In this document: in pieces, positions 1-6,094 of the stretch
Position numbering within the stretch: the first letter of the stretch is position 1
Layout: every line of letters begins with the position of its first letter
From: Lachnoclostridium sp. UBA6475
GTDB lineage: Bacteria; Bacillota; Clostridia; Lachnospirales; Lachnospiraceae
NCBI GenBank assembly: GCA_002435545.1
Contig: DJNB01000077.1
Span: 1 to 15,198 of the forward strand
Length of the DNA stretch: 15,198 nucleotides
Direction of reading: 5' to 3'
Made by a program: the position numbers and the translations under genes
Notes under the pieces: generated by a model
Told to the model about the DNA's origin: nothing
The model's database searches: none
Seen by the model: only the letters and a program-made list of their open reading frames with translations

Positions 1-475
1 TCCAGCCTGTCTTTTCCTGTAAAAAGTACTGTCGCGCCGCCGGATAGGACAATCCCTGCGCCAGATATTGTTTCATCTGCGCAATTCCCTCCGCCTCTCT
101 TTGACATTTCCAAAAAATGTCAGCCATTGTGTCAATATCTTCCGGCGCTTCGCACCCAAAACAGACCGCATCCACGCAGCCAAGGCTCTCCAGTGCCAGT
201 ATCCCGCCGTAAGCAAAATCCGCCGCACTCGAAATCCCATACCTCACCGGCAGTTCAAAGACATAATCCGCGCCGCCAAGAAGCGCCATCTTCGTACGCA
301 CATATTTATCTGTCACCGCACATTCGCCGCGCTGCACAAAATCACCATTCATCACGACGACGACCGCGTCCGCGCCCGTCTTTTCTCTGGCTTTCCGTAT
401 CTGATAGCGGTGCCCCTCATGAAAGGGATTGTATTCACTTATGATCCCGGTTGCCTTCGCTTGTCGTTTTTCCAT
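1..475 (-). CDS. tmcAL: tRNA(Met) cytidine acetate ligase, N-terminal part (runs off the window)
   Basis: The first 158 residues of a YlbM/TmcAL-type nucleotidyltransferase are visible; the rest lies beyond base 1. The family uses ATP and acetate to form N4-acetylcytidine at the wobble position of elongator tRNA-Met in the cytoplasm. Seen: the motif EYNPFHEGH, with the HxGH-like adenylylation signature at H19-H22; then MNGDFVQRG at residues 42-50; then a stretch with FELP and an alanine-rich FAYGG segment, all in the order typical of the family. The ATG at 475 is preceded by AGAAAGGGG about 5 bases upstream. The N terminus has a few more charged residues (EKRQAKA) than usual. It lies 66 bases downstream of the PBECR4-like gene on the same strand with no obvious terminator between them, so read-through is possible. 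A separate promoter is not clear. Confidence 0.88.
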   Translation of the reverse strand, partial: MEKRQAKATGIISEYNPFHEGHRYQIRKAREKTGADAVVVVMNGDFVQRGECAVTDKYVRTKMALLGGADYVFELPVRYGISSAADFAYGGILALESLGCVDAVCFGCEAPEDIDTMADIFWKCQREAEGIAQMKQYLAQGLSYPAARQYFLQEKTGW

Positions 476-541
476 AAATCCCCTTTCTTCTCTTCTCAAT
501 GATAAATTGTTTTTGAAAAATGAAATATCCTTTATTCCCAT

Positions 542-1129
542 TCACTCCGTTGTATTACTATCTTTTAATCGATTAAACAACACATGCTCTGCACCTGTTT
601 TTGTGTTAATTTTCTTTTTATATAGCAAAGTCCATGATGCCTGATTTCTAGTATAATCTTTTTTATCTTCTGGAAAAAAAGATCTGCAAAAATATGTACC
701 ATCTTTTCTCTTTGAAAGAAATAAAAAAAGATTTCTGTTCTCTTTATTATTTTTCATAAGATAATCCGCATCAATCAGAGAATACATATTTACTTTTTTA
801 TTATACTTAAATACAGTATCATTACTGTCTAAGATATTTTCCAGCAAAGGCAGAAAGTGTATTCGATCCTCTATTTTACCATAAAAATCAGACGTTTCTA
901 GTTTACTTGCTGTAATGACTCCGGTAGCAATTTCATCAAACACCTTCCCCCGATCACGATTTAATTCTGGTCTATCCTTCAAATATTGTAACCCCATTAT
1001 ATGAAAACAGTCTTTTTTATCAAACACAATTTTTAATGTTTCCACAACACCTTTACGTCCTAATACAATTTCATATTCTGTATCAAGAAGTAACAAAAAA
1101 GTACTGATACAATCTAAAATATTCCTCAA
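542..1129 (-). CDS. PBECR4-domain protein (BECR-fold nuclease-like, toxin-type)
   Basis: A protein of 195 residues. The residue pattern matches the PBECR4 family (phage-Barnase-EndoU-ColicinE5/D-RelE-like nuclease 4): a short N-terminal helix, a FHIMGLQYLKD block at residues 42-52, an IxTGxIT-like segment at 67-73, then FYGKIEDRI at 82-90, a FKYNKK segment, and a C-terminal block with FFPEDKKDYT. Members are thought to be RNases of phage polyvalent or toxin proteins; activity here is inference. The TTG at 1129 is chosen as start because AAGGAGGG lies at 1145-1138 (9 bases after GGAGG), and because residues encoded further upstream overlap a structured leader and do not look like the family. 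The reading frame is strikingly AT-rich compared with tmcAL, suggesting transfer. No antitoxin-like protein gene is adjacent; the structured leader is the only candidate partner. Confidence 0.72.
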   Translation of the reverse strand: MRNILDCISTFLLLLDTEYEIVLGRKGVVETLKIVFDKKDCFHIMGLQYLKDRPELNRDRGKVFDEIATGVITASKLETSDFYGKIEDRIHFLPLLENILDSNDTVFKYNKKVNMYSLIDADYLMKNNKENRNLFLFLSKRKDGTYFCRSFFPEDKKDYTRNQASWTLLYKKKINTKTGAEHVLFNRLKDSNTTE

Positions 1130-1314
1130 ATATACATCCCTCCTTAAAGCAAGGAGGGCTCTGCCAAAAAGCAGAGCCCCCGACGTTTTCTTTCGAGATA
1201 GCATCTCTAGCCAGATTGTGGTAAACGTCAAACCCGTATAAAGCTCATAAGGCACTGCTCTCTGGCACAACACCTTACTTCACTGCTTGGCAGACACTCA
1301 CGTTGCCTGTCTTT
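1130..1314 (-). ncRNA. Structured leader RNA upstream of the PBECR4-like gene
   Basis: The transcript should begin near 1314, 7 bases after a TAGTAT -10 box. Seen by hand folding: TAAGG at 1277-1273 pairs with CCTTA at 1252-1248. GACGTTT at 1229-1223 pairs with AAACGTC at 1188-1182, extended by G-U pairs, and encloses a 5-bp hairpin at 1207-1195. GCCAGA at 1266-1261, in the loop of the first stem, can pair with TCTGGC at 1215-1210 inside the second, giving a pseudoknot. Next come a 9-bp hairpin (1179-1171 with 1164-1156) and an 8-bp hairpin (1158-1151 with 1145-1138) that contains the Shine-Dalgarno sequence. The last two share bases 1158-1156, so they cannot both form completely. I do not recognise a known riboswitch class. 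It may be a cis-regulatory leader, an RNA antitoxin, or an undescribed motif. Confidence 0.6.
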
Positions 1315-1320
1315 ATTATT

Positions 1321-1349
1321 ATACTACCTTTTTTATAATAATATGTCAA
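1321..1349 (-). promoter_or_regulatory. Sigma-A promoter for the leader RNA and PBECR4-like gene
   Basis: On the minus strand TTGACA (1349-1344), a 17-base spacer and TAGTAT (1326-1321) form a near-consensus promoter. The predicted start is about 1314. It sits about 185 bases before the chosen start codon, which leaves a long leader. Confidence 0.8.
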
Positions 1350-1350
1350 T

Positions 1351-1363
1351 TCATTCCGAATGA
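1351..1363. promoter_or_regulatory. 13-bp palindrome abutting the -35 box (operator candidate)
   Basis: TCATTC-C-GAATGA is a perfect palindrome around a central C. It contains TTCCGAA, the same core found three more times before base 1463. It begins 2 bases upstream of the -35 element of the leader promoter, where a bound regulator would compete with or contact RNA polymerase. Confidence 0.45.
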
Positions 1364-1402
1364 TTTCATAAAAATTTAACATTTCATTGGCCTCTGTACC
1401 TT

Positions 1403-1442
1403 CTTCGGAACAATATCAAATCCCACTGATATTGTTCCGAAG
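1403..1442. repeat. 16-bp-arm perfect inverted repeat with TTCCGAA cores
   Basis: CTTCGGAACAATATCA (1403-1418) and its exact reverse complement (1427-1442) flank an 8-base loop. The arms carry TTCGGAA and TTCCGAA, matching the palindrome at 1351 and a half site GTTCCGAA at 1455-1462 that lies between the -35 and -10 boxes of the rightward promoter. There is no T-run after the second arm, so an intrinsic terminator is unlikely. An operator for a dimeric regulator is the better reading. An RNA or recombination site is not excluded. Confidence 0.6.
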
Positions 1443-1446
1443 TTTA

Positions 1447-1475
1447 TTGACATAGTTCCGAATAATAGTTATACT
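1447..1475 (+). promoter_or_regulatory. Sigma-A promoter for the HTH-AAA-nuclease gene
   Basis: TTGACA (1447-1452), a 17-base spacer and TATACT (1470-1475) lie 31 bases before the start codon. The spacer contains the half site GTTCCGAA, so the regulator that reads the inverted repeat at 1403-1442 could block this promoter. Confidence 0.82.
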
Positions 1476-1506
1476 ATAACCATAATTATCGTTAGGAGGT
1501 TGTGCT

Positions 1507-3366
1507 ATGTCTGATACCATGCGCGTAAAAGAAGCCGCAGAACTTTGGAATATAAGCGAGCGGCGGATAACCACGCTTTGTAAAGAAGGAAAAATTAAAG
1601 GGGCAAAAAAAGAGGGGCGTTTCTGGCTTATCCCTGCTGACGCGAAAAAGCCTGCTGACAAACGGGTTCGCACCGGCGCCTACAAAAAAAGCACGCGGCC
1701 TGTCAATCTGCCTCTTCCGATTGGCATATCGGATTATCGTGTAGCAGTAACAGAATATTATTACATTGATAAGACCATGATGATCAAAGATTTTATTGAT
1801 GAGCGCCCGATGGTGTCACTTTTTACCCGTCCCCGCCGTTTCGGAAAAACATTGAACATGGATATGCTGCGCACCTTTTTTGAAAAAACGAAAGAAGATA
1901 CGTCTATCTATTTTAAAGATAAAAAAATATGGCAGTGTGGAAAAAAATACCGCGATTATCAGGGCAAATATCCCGTTATATTTGTTTCTTTTAAAGATGT
2001 TAAATTTAACACATGGGCGGAGACACTTGTTGCCATCAAAGATATTTTTGCCAATGAAGCACATCGACACATCGAATTACAGACAAGCAAAACTTGTGAC
2101 AAATACGATAAGAAACTGTTTGAAAAACTCTTATGCGGCGACGTTACGGAAGTTGAACTTTCTTCCGCCCTTTGCGATCTTTCCCGCATGCTCCATAAAC
2201 ATTATGAGATCGCACCAATTATTATCATTGACGAATACGATGTTCCCATACAGCAGGGGTACATGAACGATTATTACGATTCATGCATCCTCTTTATGCG
2301 GAATCTTTTTTCCGGCGGTCTGAAAGACAACAGGCATCTGTCTTTTGGCTTTTTGACCGGTATTCTCCGTGTAGCAAAGGAAAGTATCTTCAGCGGATTA
2401 AATAACCTTACGATCAATTCTGTGCTAGACAATAAATACAGTTCTTATTTTGGTTTTACCTCGGATGAGATCCGTGAAATGACTGCCTATTATGGCGTGG
2501 AAAACAAGTACAACGAGCTTTGCGAATGGTACGACGGATACCGTTTTGGCAAAACCGAGATTTTCAACCCCTGGTCTGTTATCAACTATTTTAATAATGA
2601 CTGTGAACCTCGTGCTTTCTGGCAGGCTACCGGAAGCAATGAAATTATCGGTGAGATCATTGCTGAAGCTGATCAGGAAATTTATGAAAAACTCACTTCT
2701 CTTGTAAATGGAAAAACCTTTACCACGTACATTGATACCGGAGTTATCTATCCGCAGATTAAAAAGAATCCATCCACCATCTACAGTTTTCTGCTGGTTG
2801 CCGGATACTTGAAAGTGTTAAAAACCACACCGGCTTTTAACGGTGACTTTATGTGTGAAGTAGCATTGCCAAATAAAGAAATTTCTCTCGTTTATCATAA
2901 AGAAATACTACAGCAATTGGACACTGTCATCCCACAGCCGACAGCAATTTCCATTCAGGAAGCTATCTTTTCCGGCGATAACGAAAAGCTAAAACGCCTG
3001 CTTCAAACACTTCTGATGCAGTCTGTAAGTTCTTTTGATACTGCAGGAGAAAATTTCTACCATGGTTTTATGCTTGGACTTTGCGCTCTGCTTGGCGGCT
3101 CCTTTGTCTCTTCCAATAGAGAATCCGGGGATGGAAGATATGACATCCAGCTCAAACCGACAAACAAAAAACTTCCCGGTATTTTAATTGAGTTAAAGGC
3201 CGCCAAAGGGTGCTCTGACACACAGCTCAAAAAGCTGTCAGAGAAAGCATTGCAGCAGATCATTGACAAAAAATACGACACCGAACTCTCTGCTGCCGGC
3301 ATACAAACCATCTACAAATACGGCGTAGCATTTTGTGGAAAAAAGGTTGAAATCAGCGTTCAATAG
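1507..3366 (+). CDS. HTH + AAA-ATPase-like + PD-(D/E)XK nuclease fusion protein
   Basis: A protein of 619 residues. Residues 5-53 look like an excisionase/MerR-type helix-turn-helix (VKEAAELWNISERRITTLC, then a wing with GRFWLIP). Residues about 70-300 match the AAA-ATPase_like family (PF09820 type): FTRPRRFGKTLN is an unusual Walker A at 106-117, and IIIIDEYD is Walker B ending at D245. The C terminus fits the associated DUF1703/PD-(D/E)XK nuclease, with D546 and E562-L-K564 as the catalytic set. The ATG at 1507 follows TAGGAGG with 7 bases spacing. Most family members start directly at the segment corresponding to residue 70, as the neighbouring paralogue does, so the HTH is an added domain. 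It is therefore a likely DNA-binding autoregulator acting at the TTCCGAA sites upstream (inference). The biological role of the family is not firmly known; mobile-element or defence-related functions are plausible. Confidence 0.85.
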   Translation: MSDTMRVKEAAELWNISERRITTLCKEGKIKGAKKEGRFWLIPADAKKPADKRVRTGAYKKSTRPVNLPLPIGISDYRVAVTEYYYIDKTMMIKDFIDERPMVSLFTRPRRFGKTLNMDMLRTFFEKTKEDTSIYFKDKKIWQCGKKYRDYQGKYPVIFVSFKDVKFNTWAETLVAIKDIFANEAHRHIELQTSKTCDKYDKKLFEKLLCGDVTEVELSSALCDLSRMLHKHYEIAPIIIIDEYDVPIQQGYMNDYYDSCILFMRNLFSGGLKDNRHLSFGFLTGILRVAKESIFSGLNNLTINSVLDNKYSSYFGFTSDEIREMTAYYGVENKYNELCEWYDGYRFGKTEIFNPWSVINYFNNDCEPRAFWQATGSNEIIGEIIAEADQEIYEKLTSLVNGKTFTTYIDTGVIYPQIKKNPSTIYSFLLVAGYLKVLKTTPAFNGDFMCEVALPNKEISLVYHKEILQQLDTVIPQPTAISIQEAIFSGDNEKLKRLLQTLLMQSVSSFDTAGENFYHGFMLGLCALLGGSFVSSNRESGDGRYDIQLKPTNKKLPGILIELKAAKGCSDTQLKKLSEKALQQIIDKKYDTELSAAGIQTIYKYGVAFCGKKVEISVQ

Positions 3367-3370
3367 CTGC

Positions 3371-3407
3371 AAAAACGGGCACCCCTGCTTCGGGAGTACC
3401 CGTTTTT
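3371..3407. terminator. Bidirectional intrinsic terminator between convergent genes
   Basis: AAAAACGGG and CCCGTTTTT flank an inner GC-rich stem with two mismatches and a small loop. An A-run leads and a T-run follows, so it works for either strand. It ends at the first base of the stop codon of the minus-strand paralogue and starts 4 bases after the plus-strand stop codon. Confidence 0.85.
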
Positions 3408-5098
3408 CATGCTCCAATCAACACTTTTTTTCCTTCAAACGCAAATCCGTAATGCCGAATCCGCTCTTTCGGAATACCTTGTGCTAAAAGTTCCGCTTCG
3501 TATTTTTTATCTGTAATTTGCTGCAAGGCTGACTGCACAGCATCTTCCAGTGTTTCCTTGCGTGTTCGGCTGCATACTTTAAATTCTATGATAATTGCCG
3601 GATTTTTTACCGGATCATGTGGGATCATCATTATGTCATATCTTCCAAAACCACTTTCCCGGTTAGAACGAATCTCAAAATCCTCCATCTGTTCTGCCAT
3701 CAGCCCCAACACAAATCCATGATAAAACCTCTCCGGCTCCATGGTTTCTGTACTGCCGGATCCTACATCAAAATAACTAAATGTAGCAAGTGCCACTTTA
3801 TTCATATAGTAGTTCATTGCTTCGATATCTCCGGACATCAGTGCCTTTACAAAACTTCCATAATTTGCCATTGGATTTTCAAACCACCCACGAAACATTG
3901 TCTGAAACATACTAAGCGTCTCTAGATTCGTAATCTGCAATTGATACCACGGTTCCCGCAAAATTCCACGGTAGTCCACATCTTCTACTTTAAGATATCC
4001 ACTTGCTACCAACAGGCTCCAAACAGCATTTTCATTTTGATGAATCTGTTCAAATACAATCTGCTCATCAAAATTCACAAGAATGGATTCCTTTTTAATC
4101 AAGTCCTCCATTTTTTCCTTTATCTCCACAGAAGCACTTTGGATCAATTTACTTACCAGTCCATTCGAACTTGTAGACGCCCAATACGGATAAATTTTCT
4201 TCTCCTTCAGGAAATTTGTAATCGACCAAGGATTGTAAATATCTCGGTATTCCCCAAAAGTAAATCCATCATACCAGTTTTTTACCAATTCCTTTTTATC
4301 ACTCATTCCAAATTTTTCCAGCGAATCAAAGACCTCTTTTTCAGTAAATCCAAAACAGTCTGCATAAAGATCTGATGTCGTTGTCACCACTCGCAGATTA
4401 TTGAGATCCGAAAATATACTTTCCTTTGAAACACGGGTAATTCCCGTCATTACCGCACGTTCCAAATAGGGATTGGTTTTAAAAGAAGCATTAAACAAAC
4501 TCCTCATAAAAGAGAGAAACTGTTCCCAATATCCATTAAGATACGCTTCCTGCATAGGTGTATCATATTCGTCCAATAAAATAATAACCTTTTTACAATA
4601 CTGCCTGCATAAATACATGCTTATATTATTAAGGGCATCAATCGCTTCCGCATCACTTACCGACGCGTCCATCTTCTCATATGCATCCTTTTCTTTTTCA
4701 CTAAGAATATCTCCTTGTAAAAGATACCTGTTTTCCGCATATATTTTAGAAAGCTGCTGTTTGATCTGTGTCTTTGCATCCTCCAGATTATCTGCTTTGA
4801 CAGCCGCAAAACTTAATGTCAAAACAGGATACGTTCCTTGTAATTTCTTATATTTTTCCTCGTGCCATATGGAAAGCCCCTCAAATAAATCTTCTCTTTT
4901 TTTATATTTATTCGAAAAAAAACATTCCAGCATACTCATGTTCAATGTCTTCCCAAAGCGGCGCGGGCGTGTAATAAGTGTTATATCATCCCCATTTTCC
5001 CACCATTCTTTAATAAAATTTGTTTTATCCACAAAAAAATAATCATTTTCCCGTAAAGATGCAAAATCCTGTTTCCCTATACTTATGACCTTTCCCAT
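3407..5098 (-). CDS. AAA-ATPase-like / PD-(D/E)XK nuclease family protein
   Basis: A protein of 563 residues with the usual layout of the AAA-ATPase_like plus DUF1703 family and no added N-terminal domain. The N terminus (IGKQDFASLRENDYFFVDKT) runs into TRPRRFGKTLN, the family's Walker A variant, at 43-53. VIILLDEYD is Walker B, with D176 and E177. The segment GITRVSKESIFSDLNNL is almost the same as in the paralogue at 1507-3366. The C-terminal nuclease core has GRYD ending at D488 and E505-F506-K507. The ATG at 5098 fits the family start, although the ribosome binding site is weak (GGTG about 6 bases upstream). It is a clear paralogue of its convergent neighbour but well diverged, so this is not a recent duplication. 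It is expected to be cytoplasmic; substrate and role are unknown. Confidence 0.85.
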   Translation of the reverse strand: MGKVISIGKQDFASLRENDYFFVDKTNFIKEWWENGDDITLITRPRRFGKTLNMSMLECFFSNKYKKREDLFEGLSIWHEEKYKKLQGTYPVLTLSFAAVKADNLEDAKTQIKQQLSKIYAENRYLLQGDILSEKEKDAYEKMDASVSDAEAIDALNNISMYLCRQYCKKVIILLDEYDTPMQEAYLNGYWEQFLSFMRSLFNASFKTNPYLERAVMTGITRVSKESIFSDLNNLRVVTTTSDLYADCFGFTEKEVFDSLEKFGMSDKKELVKNWYDGFTFGEYRDIYNPWSITNFLKEKKIYPYWASTSSNGLVSKLIQSASVEIKEKMEDLIKKESILVNFDEQIVFEQIHQNENAVWSLLVASGYLKVEDVDYRGILREPWYQLQITNLETLSMFQTMFRGWFENPMANYGSFVKALMSGDIEAMNYYMNKVALATFSYFDVGSGSTETMEPERFYHGFVLGLMAEQMEDFEIRSNRESGFGRYDIMMIPHDPVKNPAIIIEFKVCSRTRKETLEDAVQSALQQITDKKYEAELLAQGIPKERIRHYGFAFEGKKVLIGA

Positions 5099-5134
5099 CG
5101 TTTCACCAGCTTTCCCTTTTCTTCATTTGCCTTA

Positions 5135-5163
5135 AGTGTATCACAATGCCCCTCTGACCGCAA
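5135..5163 (-). promoter_or_regulatory. Probable promoter of the AAA/nuclease gene at 3407-5098
   Basis: TTGCGG (5163-5158), 17 bases and TACACT (5140-5135), preceded by TGTGA, make a moderate sigma-A match 37 bases before the ATG. The rest of the 140-base divergent gap holds a weak -10-like TATACT at 5207-5212 on the plus strand, which may serve the carboxypeptidase gene; no good -35 precedes it. Confidence 0.45.
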
Positions 5164-5239
5164 CTACAAGTTTAACCGCCGCGGTCTTTTTCCCGCTCCC
5201 TCCACATATACTGGTAAAAAACGACCTGCGAGGTTTCTT

Positions 5240-6094
5240 ATGGCAAAACGCAACTTTTACACTTACCCGTCCATGGAAAAGCAGTTAAAACAATGGGCTT
5301 TGCAGTATTCCGAAGACTATTTCCGCCTGGAATCCATCGGGCGCACCCCTGCCAAACGGCACTTGTATGCCTGCCATCTCGGTGCTGCAGATGCGCCAAA
5401 GCAGTTTGTCCTTACTGCCTCCATCCACGGCCGCGAATACGTCAATACAACGCTTCTTATGGATATGCTCGCCTATTATCTGCCGCGCTACAATCACCGC
5501 GAACTGCCTGACAGTCCGTGCTACCGCGATCTTTGGCGCAATGTCTGCATTTCGTTTCTTCCGATGGCAAACCCGGACGGTGTATCCATCAGCCAAAACA
5601 CGTCTGCCAAAAAATGGAAAGAAAATAGTGCCGGTGTCGATCTCAATCGTAATTTCCCCTGTGGATTTGGCCTGTCAAAAGATATTAAAAAGCACAATCC
5701 GGGCAAATCTGCCGCAGATCAGGTGGAGACAAAGCATCTGATGGCATTCGTATCACAATTAAAAGCGCCTCTCGGTGTGGTCCATTATCATTCGCAGGGA
5801 AGCCTGATTTATTTTGATTACCGCGTTTCGGGGACACTGCGCAACCATATTGTAAAGATGGCATCGATCGCTCATGCCACAACCGGATATCCTATGATCG
5901 AAGCGGTCGGAAAAAATGTCGGAAGTACCCTGCCGGGCGGAGGATTTGGCGACTGGTGCGTATACGAAAAAAAGATACCTTCGATCACCATCGAAACCGG
6001 GCGCTTTTTCACGCCGGTTCCGCGTTGGCAGTACAAAGGTATCCTCGATAAAAATCTACTTCTGCTTCACAATCTTCTTGCCGGTATTTTGTAA
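5240..6094 (+). CDS. M14-family zinc carboxypeptidase, cytoplasmic
   Basis: A protein of 284 residues that covers a single M14 peptidase domain. Zinc ligands are H63 and E66 (HGRE) and H184 (HYHSQG). N136-R137 in DLNRNFP bind the substrate carboxylate, and E252 in ITIETG is the catalytic glutamate. All key residues are present and correctly ordered, so the enzyme should be active. There is no signal peptide, no membrane segment and no cell-wall binding domain, which points to a cytoplasmic role such as trimming peptides or imported muropeptides, as in the gamma-D-glutamyl-diaminopimelate peptidase branch of the family; the substrate is inferred, not seen. The ATG at 5240 has GCGAGG 7 bases upstream. 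Its last 39 bases overlap the end of the convergent sulfotransferase gene, and no terminator is visible between them. Confidence 0.85.
   Translation: MAKRNFYTYPSMEKQLKQWALQYSEDYFRLESIGRTPAKRHLYACHLGAADAPKQFVLTASIHGREYVNTTLLMDMLAYYLPRYNHRELPDSPCYRDLWRNVCISFLPMANPDGVSISQNTSAKKWKENSAGVDLNRNFPCGFGLSKDIKKHNPGKSAADQVETKHLMAFVSQLKAPLGVVHYHSQGSLIYFDYRVSGTLRNHIVKMASIAHATTGYPMIEAVGKNVGSTLPGGGFGDWCVYEKKIPSITIETGRFFTPVPRWQYKGILDKNLLLLHNLLAGIL

Noticed and set aside
1151..1179. The 9-bp hairpin in the leader as an intrinsic terminator
   Set aside because: The bases after the stem on the minus strand are TCCTTGC, not a T-run; T residues are only in the loop. Attenuation is possible but not supported.
1130..1273. 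Open frame extending the PBECR4 gene 48 codons upstream
   Set aside because: It runs through the hairpins of the leader, lacks a ribosome site at its start, and its residues do not resemble the family; the TTG at 1129 has an ideal site.
4473..5042. Plus-strand open frame of 189 codons
   Set aside because: Antisense to the conserved ATPase domain at 3407-5098; no family features.
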